Below, piece after piece: positions 17,308 to 26,042 of a DNA stretch of 64,000 nt; position 1 is the first letter of the stretch; each line of letters starts with the position of its first letter. The notes beneath the pieces are model-generated. The model ran no database searches and was not told the origin of the DNA. It was given only the letters and a program-made list of their open reading frames with translations. The translations under genes and the position numbers were made by a program. The DNA is from Calothrix sp. PCC 7716 (GTDB taxonomy: Bacteria > Cyanobacteriota > Cyanobacteriia > Cyanobacteriales > Nostocaceae). The stretch is taken from contig NZ_AP025018.1 of the NCBI RefSeq assembly GCF_019977735.1, positions 5,088,580-5,152,579 on the forward strand. The letters are read 5' to 3'.

Positions 17308-17820
17308 TTATAAAGCAGTAAGATAGCTTTGTTCCGAATTCATTGGTAATAATCGCAGGCGATGATTTTTTAAATCAGGCTCTAGTCCTAAATCTTGCAT
17401 TGGTATGACACCTAATAAAGCATAAGACACTTCTGTAAGTTCTAAACATTTGAAAGTACCTTGGCGCCCTTCAATACACAAGTCAACGTCTTTAAATATT
17501 CGTCCTTGTTTCATTCCTGCACTTGTTTCTACGCTTGCTTCTCCAAATTGCGCTAAACCTAATTGAGTAATCACAGATGAAGGTAAACATAATAGTGTGG
17601 CACCTGTATCAACCAAAACATTTGTTAATGTTACGGAACGAACTTCTTCTGTTGAAATAAAACCACGTTCAGCTAAAATTTGATCGATATGATTCGTAAC
17701 CTCTAAAGTAACTAATACTTGCCCCATTTGTCTTTCTCTAAAATCCGGTATCGGTAATTTCATCATAATATCCTGCCTCTGTCTTAACTGAATATTAATC
17801 TCATCTACACTATAAATCAT
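17308..17820 (-). CDS. Clan AA retropepsin-like aspartic protease
   Basis: A 170-residue protein with one active-site motif, VLVDTGATLLCLP (Asp71), the flap-like region after it, and a C-terminal LLGVIPMQDLGLEPDLKNHR in the place of the conserved retropepsin hydrophobic-glycine motif. A single domain implies a homodimer, as in retropepsins. An internal Met at residue 19-20 (MMKLPIPDF) is an alternative start. No signal peptide is seen. Small proteins of this type are frequent in cyanobacteria but their substrates are unknown. A fragment of a relative lies just downstream (17062-17222). Confidence 0.75.
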   Translation of the reverse strand: MIYSVDEINIQLRQRQDIMMKLPIPDFRERQMGQVLVTLEVTNHIDQILAERGFISTEEVRSVTLTNVLVDTGATLLCLPSSVITQLGLAQFGEASVETSAGMKQGRIFKDVDLCIEGRQGTFKCLELTEVSYALLGVIPMQDLGLEPDLKNHRLRLLPMNSEQSYLTAL

Positions 17821-17977
17821 TCTGAGTGAAGAAGACGGAAAACCGTACTAAACTAGAGCGCAATTTCTACCTGAAGAGTTCATGTTTGAGTTGATACAAT
17901 CGAGATGTGCTGAAATTATGCTGCTGGCTCTAAAGCTTAAGAAATGATATAGCAGTCTTCAGGAGAATATAATAATT

Positions 17978-18838
17978 ATGGGAAATCAATTCAAAACTCT
18001 AGGTTTGCTTGCTGCACTCAGTGGTCTTTTGATTGCAATTAGCTATTACTTTATTGGTGGAACTGGTGGTTTGGTCATCGGTATTGGTTTAGCAGCAGCT
18101 ACTAATTTATTTTCTTGGTATCAGTCAGATAGAATTGCTTTGGCTGTGTATGGCGCCCAAGAAGTAAACGAAGCGCAGGCGCCTAGACTTTATCGGATGG
18201 TGCAAAAATTATCCCAGCGTGCGGGTCTACCAATGCCAAGAGTATGTATCGTTCCTGGACCCACGGCGAATGCTTTTGCTACAGGCCGCGACCCTGAACA
18301 TGCGGCAGTTGCTGTCACTGAAGGCATTATGAGCATCTTGCCTGAAGATGAACTCGAAGCTGTTATTGCACACGAACTTACTCATATTTCTAACCGCGAT
18401 ACTTTAACACAAGCTGTTGCTGCTACCGTTGCTGGCGCCATTTCTTTTTTAGCGCAAAACCTGTTTTGGTTCGGTGGTGGTTCCCGTGACGACGAAAACC
18501 GTGGGGGCAATTTTGTCGGTGTGTTATTAACTATGATATTGGCGCCTCTAAGTGCCACTGTTATTCAAATGGCTATTTCTCGCACTCGTGAATTTGCCGC
18601 TGATGCTGGTGCCGCGCGTATTACAGGTAATCCTCGCGCTCTTGCCCGCGCGTTGCAACGTTTAGAAGCAACAGCAAAACAAATGCCTATGGACTCAGCA
18701 AATCCTGCATTTGAACCACTATTAATTATCAACCCATTTTCGGGCGGGTCTTTAGCTAATTTGTTCAGAACTCACCCCACAACCGAAAAACGTATCGAAG
18801 CGCTACTTCAAATCGAGCAACAACTCTCTACACGTTAG
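17978..18838 (+). CDS. htpX: HtpX-like M48 zinc metalloprotease
   Basis: A 286-residue integral membrane protease. Two N-terminal helices (about 8-45) are followed by the zinc motif HELTH at 132-136, with a further glutamate in SRTREFAADAGAARITG near 205-215, and two central hydrophobic stretches. The C-terminal FRTHPTTEKRIEAL is diagnostic for the family. HtpX works in membrane protein quality control alongside FtsH. AGGAG lies about 12 bp before the ATG. A hairpin at 18862-18898 probably ends the transcript. Confidence 0.92.
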   Translation: MGNQFKTLGLLAALSGLLIAISYYFIGGTGGLVIGIGLAAATNLFSWYQSDRIALAVYGAQEVNEAQAPRLYRMVQKLSQRAGLPMPRVCIVPGPTANAFATGRDPEHAAVAVTEGIMSILPEDELEAVIAHELTHISNRDTLTQAVAATVAGAISFLAQNLFWFGGGSRDDENRGGNFVGVLLTMILAPLSATVIQMAISRTREFAADAGAARITGNPRALARALQRLEATAKQMPMDSANPAFEPLLIINPFSGGSLANLFRTHPTTEKRIEALLQIEQQLSTR

Positions 18839-18861
18839 ATATTTAGTATCAATTAATAAAA

Positions 18862-18898
18862 CCCACCGGAAACTACTTGATTTCGGTGGGCTATTTTA
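18862..18898 (+). terminator. Probable terminator of htpX
   Basis: CCCACCGGAAA pairs with ATTTCGGTGGG around a 7 nt loop with one internal mismatch, followed by CTATTTTAG. The stem is strong, the T-tract modest. Confidence 0.6.
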
Positions 18899-18930
18899 GT
18901 TAAGACTTAAGAGCCAATATCAAAAATTTC

Positions 18931-19290
18931 TAATTATTCTACAGCTGTAGTAATTTGAATTAGTTGTGGTAGATTAGATAAATAATCACAAGAGACTCTA
19001 ACATTCAATACCAGGGATTCATCTACCTTTTCCTTGGTTAAATTTTGCATACAACTAATTAGCAAATATACTGTGTTATAATTATGAACTTATCAACATT
19101 TGTAATGTATTCGGCTGTTACTTGAATTGATTTCATTGATAAAAATTATACAGCTTGGTCAAGCTAAAAGCAAGCTCTATGTTTTTTTTATCTTTTACTA
19201 TCAATTATGTTTTAGTTTAACTGCTAACAATGATCAATATTGCAACATAAGCTACGAAATATAGTTATACTTTCTAATAAAAAATAACGT
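18931..19290. repeat. Tandem ~350 bp unit A (possible ncRNA)
   Basis: Unit A shares its order of conserved blocks with unit B, offset by 432 bp: AATTAGTTGTGGTAGA, AGAGACTCTAACATTCAA, ATCTACCTTTTCCTTGG, TTGATTTCATTGATAAAAAT and ACAGCTTGGTCAAGCT. The last is a hairpin, followed here by AAAAGCAAGC and a run of seven Ts. Insertions and substitutions separate the copies, yet blocks are kept, which is compatible with structured RNA. Confidence 0.6.
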
Positions 19291-19362
19291 AAGTCGCACG
19301 AAAACCGCATCCTTCAGGATGGCGACCGTTATTTTGGGCTGCACTTTAATAATTGTCATTGT

Positions 19363-19708
19363 TAATTATTCTGCCCTTGTAGTAATTGCAATTAGTTGTG
19401 GTAGACTATATAACTAATAAGAGACTCTAACATTCAACACCAGGGACTCATCTACCTTTTCCTTGGTAAAAATTTGGACTACAACTAATTGGCACATACA
19501 GTGTGATAATTTTCAACTTACCAACGCTTGTAATGTATTTAATTGTTGGTTGAATTGATTTCATTGATAAAAATTATACAGCTTGGTCAAGCTTTTTGCT
19601 TTCTTATCTTTTACTTTCAATTATGTCTTACTATACCTTTTGATAGATTATGAATATTGCTACATAGGCTACTAAATTTAGTTATAATTTCTAAAAAAAG
19701 AATAAAAT
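19363..19708. repeat. Tandem ~350 bp unit B (possible ncRNA)
   Basis: Second copy of the unit at 18931. The AGCTTGGTCAAGCT hairpin is followed directly by TTTTTGCTTTCTT, resembling an intrinsic terminator on the plus strand. No frame longer than a few dozen codons is shared between the two copies. Confidence 0.6.
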
Positions 19709-19720
19709 TTAAATTGCTAC

Positions 19721-19745
19721 GTATGGTGGGCAGTGCCCACCATAC
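19721..19745. repeat. GGGCA palindrome, family 1, copy 7
   Basis: GTATGGTGGGCAGTGCCCAC and complement (perfect inverted repeat through GTATGG/CCATAC), 19 bp from the 3' end of the WD40 gene. Confidence 0.75.
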
Positions 19746-19764
19746 TGGTGAGCATGAGATTTAA

Positions 19765-22119
19765 TTAAGAATCTTCGGTTAATTGCCAAATTTTGATGGT
19801 TTTGTCTGAACAGCCGCTAACTATAAAGCGGTCATCAGGAGTAATTGCGATAGAGTTAACGGCGCCCAAATGTCCGGTAAGAGTTTGCAGTAGTTCACCC
19901 GATGGTAAGTGCCAAATTTTAATAGTTTTATCACTGCTTCCACTGATAATTAATTTGCCATCTCGGCTAATAGCAAGACTTCTTACTTCACCAGTATGTT
20001 CGATTAAATTGTGTAATATCTTACCAGAGTTTAAATCCCATACTTTAATTGTGTAGTCTGTACTACCGCTAACTAAGATTTGTCCGTTTGGATGCAGTGC
20101 TAAAGCTTTAACTTCTCCTGAATGTCCCATAAAGGTACGCAATGGTTCACCTGTTTGAGGATTCCAAAGTTTTATTTTGTTATCGCTGGTACCACTAACT
20201 AAAATTGTGCCATCTGGAGTAATGGCAGTCGCGTTAACTGCGGATGAATGCCAAAGCGTGCAAACTCTATCTCCTTTTTGCAAGTTCCAAATTTTGATTT
20301 TATTACTGCCACTAGCAAGTATTTGACCGTCGGGACTAATGCTTACGACGTTAACGGGTTTGTTGTGTCCAAGCAGTGTATGAATTAATTTGCCTGTTTG
20401 AAGGTGCCAAACCTTAACATTACTACGAGGTGTATCACTAATCCCTACTGCTAAAAAGACGCCATCTGGACTTACAGCTACAGAAGATATTTCCCCTGAA
20501 TGTCCTGAAATAGTACGAATGACTTTGCCAGTGTGAAGGTTCCACACTTTCACCGTTTTGTCAGCACATCCACTCACAATTGTTTCACCATCAGGACTAA
20601 CAACGACGGATGTAACTTTTTCAGCGTGTCCAGTAAGAGTATTGACGACGTATGCATATTCAGAGGAACGCAGCTTTTTTAAGTCATTAATTGCCGAAAG
20701 CATTTCCTCCACTAAGTTCAGATTGGGCAAGTCTCCAATCGCAGTAAAATAAGTTTTGAGATTACTAATATATTTTTCATCTTCAATTCGTACTGCGTTT
20801 AACATTGCGGTTAGCGGGTTACTAGTCTCTTTCGGGGAAATTTGATGGAGTTGTAACCAAGCTTCGAGTGAATAATTTACTTGTTCGCTTGCCCAAGTTG
20901 GGTCATTTAAGCCCGATAAACTATTCGCCAATTGTAATGCTAATTCTGGAACCCAATGCCCTCGTTCATTCTCCAATGCCTGATAAACTTGTTTGTATCC
21001 TTCAGCAATGGCGCCTACCGATTGAAAATCAATACCATCTTCTACTAAAGAAGGCAATAATTCGGGTAACAGTGGCGAAACATCGTGATGAATTAAGTGA
21101 TATACATCAGATATCCAGCTAGCAACCAAACAGTGACAATTAGTTAGTACCTGACACAACTTTTCAAAATCTTGGCGATTAACTCGATACTTTAGTTCAA
21201 TTTTACTAGTATCAACTCCCTTATCTTTCCATTTTTTTTCGCGCTCTAAAAGGTCTAAATTATAGACGTTATCTCCCCCCATTTGATTTATTTCGTCTAT
21301 GTCTTCCCCCAGAAGTATTAATTCATCGCGGATTTGCCTCCACTGTAGGGCGCGGTTTTTTGCCGACTGATAAACAATATCTCTGTAAGATATTCTTGAA
21401 ATAGTTTTGTAATAATAGTTGTCTTGACCTAAACCCCAATATCCAATACGAAAATTAATATAATCTCCGTCAGTTTCCGATTCTAATATAAGTATCGGCT
21501 CCGATTTCAACATCCCAAACAAAGCTTTAATGCTCGATTCGCTATGAAACCTTTTACTATACCAGGCGCCTGCTAAAAATTCAGTTGGACGAACTGGGTT
21601 ATGCAGCGAGTAATAGCAATTCAAAAAATCACGCAAACCCTCCGCTAACATCGGTTCAATCTCAGAAATATCTCCTTCACGAGTATCAAACTTATCAAAT
21701 AGAATCTTGGGTGGCGCCACAAATATTTTTAGCGGAGTCCTGACTGTATTATCTTTATGAGACTCCAAAATTTGCGATGGATATAACCGCAGGGGCCAAC
21801 TATCTAGTATACGGTTGACTTCAGGTAACTTTAGTGCCGTTTCTCGTTCGTACTTAGCTATATACAACTGAGTTTGACGGTTATGTACAGCTAGTTGCTG
21901 CTGAATTGTTTTTTCCCGCTGATACTCAACTTGTGCTAATTCCGATGCATTACTCTCTACAACCGAATTATTTATAACTTCAAGAAACTCTTTAACTTCA
22001 TTCGGTGGTTGAAGTTTTGCAAGCATTGAACTTGCTTCGTTCCTTTTTTGTACTAAATTTGCGACTACGGGTGCAAATTCAAGCACCAACTGAATTAATA
22101 CTCTTAATCCTTGCTCCAT
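19765..22119 (-). CDS. Seven-blade WD40 protein with large unrecognised N-terminal region
   Basis: A 784-residue protein. Residues about 493-784 hold seven WD40 repeats (GHAEKVTSVVVSPDG through GHLGAVNSIAITPDD), enough for one closed beta-propeller that would bind proteins. Residues 1-490 match no domain I can name: a short hydrophobic N-terminus, a coiled-coil-like stretch (about 55-100), then a mixed region with LKIFVAPPKILFDKFD, FLAGAWYSKRFHSES, ILILESETDGDYINFRIGYW and a helical segment. No caspase, STAND ATPase, TIR or kinase motifs were found. A structural relay or conflict-system component is possible but unproven. The 5' side is gene-free for 586 bp. Confidence 0.75.
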   Translation of the reverse strand: MEQGLRVLIQLVLEFAPVVANLVQKRNEASSMLAKLQPPNEVKEFLEVINNSVVESNASELAQVEYQREKTIQQQLAVHNRQTQLYIAKYERETALKLPEVNRILDSWPLRLYPSQILESHKDNTVRTPLKIFVAPPKILFDKFDTREGDISEIEPMLAEGLRDFLNCYYSLHNPVRPTEFLAGAWYSKRFHSESSIKALFGMLKSEPILILESETDGDYINFRIGYWGLGQDNYYYKTISRISYRDIVYQSAKNRALQWRQIRDELILLGEDIDEINQMGGDNVYNLDLLEREKKWKDKGVDTSKIELKYRVNRQDFEKLCQVLTNCHCLVASWISDVYHLIHHDVSPLLPELLPSLVEDGIDFQSVGAIAEGYKQVYQALENERGHWVPELALQLANSLSGLNDPTWASEQVNYSLEAWLQLHQISPKETSNPLTAMLNAVRIEDEKYISNLKTYFTAIGDLPNLNLVEEMLSAINDLKKLRSSEYAYVVNTLTGHAEKVTSVVVSPDGETIVSGCADKTVKVWNLHTGKVIRTISGHSGEISSVAVSPDGVFLAVGISDTPRSNVKVWHLQTGKLIHTLLGHNKPVNVVSISPDGQILASGSNKIKIWNLQKGDRVCTLWHSSAVNATAITPDGTILVSGTSDNKIKLWNPQTGEPLRTFMGHSGEVKALALHPNGQILVSGSTDYTIKVWDLNSGKILHNLIEHTGEVRSLAISRDGKLIISGSSDKTIKIWHLPSGELLQTLTGHLGAVNSIAITPDDRFIVSGCSDKTIKIWQLTEDS

Positions 22120-22705
22120 AAGGAGTTTCCATTAAAGGTTTCTTAAACTAATAGCGATTTTTTGTGTTCTAGCTTTTACTTTCTCTTCACTCTTTGCTGC
22201 TGTAAATCTGGAATAACACCAGTTATATAAACTTTATTGGAACTTCACTTATATTTACTCGGCGCCCAACACGGGATTATTTCCCTACCTACAAGATTTA
22301 TACCAAAATGTCTATAGTCAACTCACTACATATATTTTAACCCATTACAAACTAAAGTATTTTTGAGTTGGTCGTATTGACCATACAAACTTTACCCACT
22401 ATTGTCTATAAACACAAGTAGCTTGCTGAATAGAGAGCTACTTAATTTTATGAGATGCTAGAGATACTCCAAAAACATTATATCTACGTTATTTGTTTCA
22501 ATTCACATCATTTTTGCCATTTATTTATGTAAATTTGCTGTAAAGATAATTTAAAACGATTTTAAATACCCTTACAACCACGTATTGTATGTAATTTTTA
22601 TAACTTTAAATACTTAATTATTGAAGCCTGATACTTCAGGTTCGCCAATTGACGAACCTAAAGAATAATTTTTAATTACTTTTAGGGAATTCTTATTATA
22701 TCAAA
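22120..22705. other. 586 bp non-coding stretch
   Basis: AT-rich, with no gene seen. It must contain the promoter of the WD40 gene. A hairpin AGGTTCG-N8-CGAACCT lies at 22638-22659, near the 3' end of the next minus-strand gene, and may be its transcript end although no T-tract follows. Confidence 0.5.
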
Positions 22706-23092
22706 TTAGAAGCTAATTCCTAACTGCCCGTTAAAGCCACGTACAGAATTATAACCGCCTCCAACAAAAAAATTATCGCTTGCGCGAACTTGAACTCCAC
22801 CAGAAAATGCAACACCTTTATCTTCAGAATAGTATCCCAACCCTACATAAGGTGATACAAATGGCAAAGATAAGAACTTCAACACATCCACACCAGTAGA
22901 ACCATCTGGTCCAAAACCAAGTTCGGCGCCTAAGTCTAAAGCACGGGCGCCAACCGAGTAAGTGACATCACCTTCATTGCTACCGACAGAAACCCAAGGT
23001 TGAGGTATAAGTTGTGCTGACGCGCGTAGGGGTGAAGATAAAGTCAAAAAACCAACCGATGCTATAAGTGTTTTAATAAGCGCTGTTTTCAC
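22706..23092 (-). CDS. Small exported beta-rich protein (128 aa)
   Basis: I choose the GTG at 23092 because AGGAG lies 7 bp before it; an in-frame upstream extension to 23149 would put that Shine-Dalgarno inside the gene. The protein then starts MKTALIKTLIASVGFLTLSS with a signal peptide ending ASAQ. The mature part (about 105 aa) is glycine-rich with alternating strands, for example SPYVGLGYYSEDKGVAFSGG and FNGQLGISF, ending in an aromatic residue as outer-membrane barrels do. It is short for a complete barrel. Function unknown; probably outer-membrane or periplasmic. Confidence 0.65.
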   Translation of the reverse strand: MKTALIKTLIASVGFLTLSSPLRASAQLIPQPWVSVGSNEGDVTYSVGARALDLGAELGFGPDGSTGVDVLKFLSLPFVSPYVGLGYYSEDKGVAFSGGVQVRASDNFFVGGGYNSVRGFNGQLGISF

Positions 23093-23406
23093 CGTCCATC
23101 TCCTCTTAATAACAACTTGTCTGTAATCTTTATACCAGCACTTTAACAAAATGCCGATGTAATGCCATTTACAAAGACGGATTAAACGTTGGCTGTGTGC
23201 CCAATACCCGCCTATGACTATAAGTCATAGGCTAATAGCACAAGTCCATTAAAATGGACTCGTGTTGGTTAGATACTGTGTTATTTCTTTTACATTTTTT
23301 TCTTAAGGATTTATACTCATCCTTCTTTCTTTGTGCCCTTTGTGTCTTTGTGGTTCATTTCAATTCCAACCTACAATATTCTCAATTATTTTAGGTATGA
23401 GTAACA
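23093..23406. other. Intergenic region with two hairpins
   Basis: Divergent promoter region. GCCTATGACTATAAGTCATAGGC (23210-23232; shown as stem plus loop) and AGTCCATTAAAATGGACT (23243-23260) are adjacent strong hairpins. A CTTTGTGTCTTTGTGG piece similar to one near 990 lies about 60 bp before the next start codon. Confidence 0.55.
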
Positions 23407-25209
23407 ATGAGTAATCAAGTATATACAACAGATGTATTAGTTGTTGGTGGTGGAACAGGTGGAAGTGCAGCAGCAATTACTGCTGCAAGACGAGGCGCCA
23501 AAGTAATTTTAGTGAGTGAATTTGCTTGGCTGGGGGGTATGCTAACTAGTGCGGGAGTTACGGCGCCTGATGGTAACGAACTTACAGCATTTCAAACGGG
23601 TTTATGGGGTGAGTTTTTAAATGAGTTGCGCTCTCGGCAACCTGGAGGATTAGACAATAGTTGGGTGAGTTTTTTTAGTTATGAACCACACATCGGCGCC
23701 CAAATATTTACTGACTGGGTGAATGCATTACCAAATTTACAGTGGATTTCTGGATATGTACCTTTAGAGGTAATACGTCAAGGTAACTGCGTTACAGGTG
23801 TGAAATTTGCTTCATTTACAGTTCATGCCAAAATAACCATTGATGGTACTGAACTTGGTGATTTATTAGCTTTAGGAGAAATACCACATCGTTGGGGTTG
23901 GGAACTTCAATCAGAGTTTGGTGAAATAAGTGCCCCTATTGAACATAATTCTCTCACTAAAAAATATCCTGTACAGGCGCCGACTTGGGTAGTAGTCATG
24001 CAAGATTTTGGCGACGATGCAAAAGAAATACCAAAAGCACCTAATTATGATGAATCGTTATTTATTGGCGCCTGGGATAATTATGGTGCCGAGAAATTTA
24101 TGAATTATGGGCGCCTGCCAGGAAATCGATTTATGATTAACTGGCCCCAGCAAGGTAATGATTGGGGTGTAGGAGCAGGCAGATTAATCGAATCAGAAGC
24201 AAAACGACAGGAATTTTTACAGGAATGTTTTTGGCATAGTCAAAATTTCGCCCATTTTATTCAATCACAACTAGGGCGCCGTTACGGATTGGCGCCAAAC
24301 GTTTTTCCCCAACTCAACACTCAACACTCAGCACTCAGCACTCAACACTCAACACTCACAAGTTTCGCATTACATCCTTATTATCGCGAGAGTCGCCGTT
24401 TAATAGGTATAACGACGGTGCGCGAACAAGATATATTACCGGGGAATGGTGGTAATGCAGCACCACTATATAAAGATGCAATTGCCATAGGTAACTATGC
24501 GAATGACCATCATTATCCGGGTATAGAGTTTCCTTTGCAACCTAAATCGATTCGCTGGGGTGGACGTTGGACAGGGACACCCTTCACTATTCCTTATCGT
24601 TGTTTGGTAAGTGAATATATCGATGGTTTTTTTGCCTGTGAAAAAAATATATCAGTATCTCATATTGCTTCGGGCGCCACTCGGCTCCAACCTGTTGTTA
24701 TGAATATTGGTCAGGCTGTAGGTATGGCAGCAGCACTATGTATTGAATATAGTCAGTTACCTCAGTATTTACCAGTAGAAAAATTGCAAGATGCCTTAAT
24801 CAAAAATTCACATTTACCTGCTTTAATTGCCCCATTTTTTAACTTAACCCTTGAACATTCTGAATGGTTAAAATGGCAAAAATATTATACAGTCAATCAT
24901 ACAGCTTATCCAACCACTGGTATTTGTCCCAACATTGATATATCCCAGTATTTAGACTTACATAATTATTCAGTGAACTCACGTATAAATATTTCATGTG
25001 TTGGAACTTTTCATTTTTATGGTCAGCAAGATTACGCATTTACCGTTTTAACACCATCTGAATACGAAGGACAAACTTGGCAGCTTGTGACTTTACATCC
25101 ACATATTGATTCGACACTTGAAAAGCTTGTAAACGGTAAGCAACTTCAGCTTCAGGGTCGTTATAACTCTGCAGGTAACTGGTTACTAGTAGAACATATA
25201 GAAAAATAA
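23407..25209 (+). CDS. FAD-dependent oxidoreductase (FAD_oxidored family)
   Basis: A 600-residue flavoprotein. The Rossmann motif VLVVGGGTGGSAAAITAARR lies at about 10-29, followed by WLGGMLTSAGVTAPDGNE, characteristic of the FAD_oxidored group found in many bacterial dehydrogenase-like proteins. HPYYRESRRLIG and ASGATRLQPVVMNIGQAVGM are further conserved segments, the latter in the C-terminal FAD-binding part. Residues about 302-318 (LNTQHSALSTQHSTLTS) are encoded by heptamer repeats inserted in frame. No signal peptide is seen. Substrate unknown. Confidence 0.75.
   Translation: MSNQVYTTDVLVVGGGTGGSAAAITAARRGAKVILVSEFAWLGGMLTSAGVTAPDGNELTAFQTGLWGEFLNELRSRQPGGLDNSWVSFFSYEPHIGAQIFTDWVNALPNLQWISGYVPLEVIRQGNCVTGVKFASFTVHAKITIDGTELGDLLALGEIPHRWGWELQSEFGEISAPIEHNSLTKKYPVQAPTWVVVMQDFGDDAKEIPKAPNYDESLFIGAWDNYGAEKFMNYGRLPGNRFMINWPQQGNDWGVGAGRLIESEAKRQEFLQECFWHSQNFAHFIQSQLGRRYGLAPNVFPQLNTQHSALSTQHSTLTSFALHPYYRESRRLIGITTVREQDILPGNGGNAAPLYKDAIAIGNYANDHHYPGIEFPLQPKSIRWGGRWTGTPFTIPYRCLVSEYIDGFFACEKNISVSHIASGATRLQPVVMNIGQAVGMAAALCIEYSQLPQYLPVEKLQDALIKNSHLPALIAPFFNLTLEHSEWLKWQKYYTVNHTAYPTTGICPNIDISQYLDLHNYSVNSRINISCVGTFHFYGQQDYAFTVLTPSEYEGQTWQLVTLHPHIDSTLEKLVNGKQLQLQGRYNSAGNWLLVEHIEK
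24311..24359. repeat. STRR heptamers inside the FAD oxidoreductase gene
   Basis: Seven heptamers of the types CAACACT and CAGCACT lie in frame and encode NTQHSALSTQHSTLT. The insert falls just before the conserved HPYYRESRR segment. Confidence 0.85.
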
Positions 25210-25252
25210 CAACTTTTTTGTCAAAGTAAAAAACAATACTTTTTTTGAATCA

Positions 25253-25258
25253 TCCGGA
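25253..25258 (+). promoter_or_regulatory. DIF-type promoter motif upstream of patX
   Basis: TCCGGA lies 56-61 bp before the patX ATG. TCCGGA near -35 is the known DIF+ motif of early heterocyst-differentiation promoters in Anabaena. A TAAGTA element at 25274-25279 is suitably placed as a -10 box, which would put the start of transcription near 25286. Confidence 0.6.
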
Positions 25259-25314
25259 TGCACTAAATAAAACTAAGTACTAGTGGATGGAGAGTTCTAA
25301 AATAAACATCTGCT

Positions 25315-25533
25315 ATGCGTACTGTCATCTCACTTTTGGTAACAACATTTTTCTTCGGGTCTCTATCGTTAGAGTGCCAAAACAACTTGCACTCTGAGTC
25401 TGTTACTCCAGTCACAATAGCCTCAAGAGCTTCATCGAAAGCAAGACCCAAGCAACCACAACCATTTCCTCATCGTGGTAGTGGGCGCCGAAGCTTTACA
25501 GAGTACTTAGTCAGCACATTTGCATCTGTCTAA
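25315..25533 (+). CDS. patX: PatX-like heterocyst-inhibitor precursor (RGSGR peptide)
   Basis: A 72-residue protein. Residues 1-20 (MRTVISLLVTTFFFGSLSLE) look like a secretion signal, the middle is Ser/Ala/Pro-rich, and residues 53-59 are HRGSGRR, containing the exact RGSGR pentapeptide at 54-58. RGSGR is the HetR-inhibiting signal of PatS and HetN; the combination of signal-like N-terminus, proline-rich stretch (KQPQPFP) and HRGSGRR near the C-terminus matches the PatX family of filamentous cyanobacteria. A TCCGGA motif lies upstream. The codons of the pentapeptide include a GGCGCC word. The gene is isolated, with the FAD oxidoreductase 105 bp upstream and over 1 kb of non-coding DNA downstream. 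hetR is not in the window. Confidence 0.8.
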   Translation: MRTVISLLVTTFFFGSLSLECQNNLHSESVTPVTIASRASSKARPKQPQPFPHRGSGRRSFTEYLVSTFASV

Positions 25534-25906
25534 TTTGTAACATTAAATTCACTTAATAAATTCATGTCGTGTTGTAGCATTAGATGCACGCTAAAAATAT
25601 AGTAGCATGTTAAAATTAACACTGTTAATACTAGCTACGTTAAAACAATAAAATAATTAACACATAAGTTACTTACGCAATAGCTTGATACAATATTTTG
25701 AGCAATATGTGATTTGTTAACCTTATGAACACATAATGTCGGAATGGCACCGACAATGTATCAAAGCGCGTATTACTCGCAAGTATATTGCACTTCACTA
25801 CAACACGAGTTGAGTTAACGAAACTGCATCAATACCGCTGCAAATTAGTTCACACCAAAATATTTAGATTTTTAGGGCTAACCGAAATATAACCAACTCA
25901 TTTCTT

Positions 25907-25972
25907 GTGGGGTGGGCATCCTTGCCCGCCCGGATATGAAACGGGCAAGGATGCCCATTCCACAATTGCCCA
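25907..25972. repeat. GGGCA palindrome, family 1, copy 8 (double)
   Basis: GGTGGGCATCCTTGCCCGCC followed by GGGCAAGGATGCCCATTCC: two family 1 hairpins in a row that can also pair with each other into one long hairpin. Confidence 0.75.
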
Positions 25973-26042
25973 TTCCACAATTGCCCATTCCACAATTGCC
26001 CATTCCACAATTGCCCATCCACAATTGCCCATTCCACAATTG
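25954..26042. repeat. 15 bp tandem repeat CCCATTCCACAATTG
   Basis: About six consecutive units, one shortened to 14 bp. The unit grows out of the right arm of the family 1 palindrome and looks like local slippage expansion. Its open frames are artefacts of the 15 bp period. Confidence 0.85.

Larger units (their letters stand above)
18839..19764. other. 926 bp gene-free region with tandem duplication
   Basis: No protein-coding gene is seen. Apart from the htpX terminator and the family 1 palindrome at its right end, it consists of two related ~350 bp units (18931-19290 and 19363-19708) separated by a short stretch with a CATCCTTCAGGATG hairpin. Confidence 0.7.
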
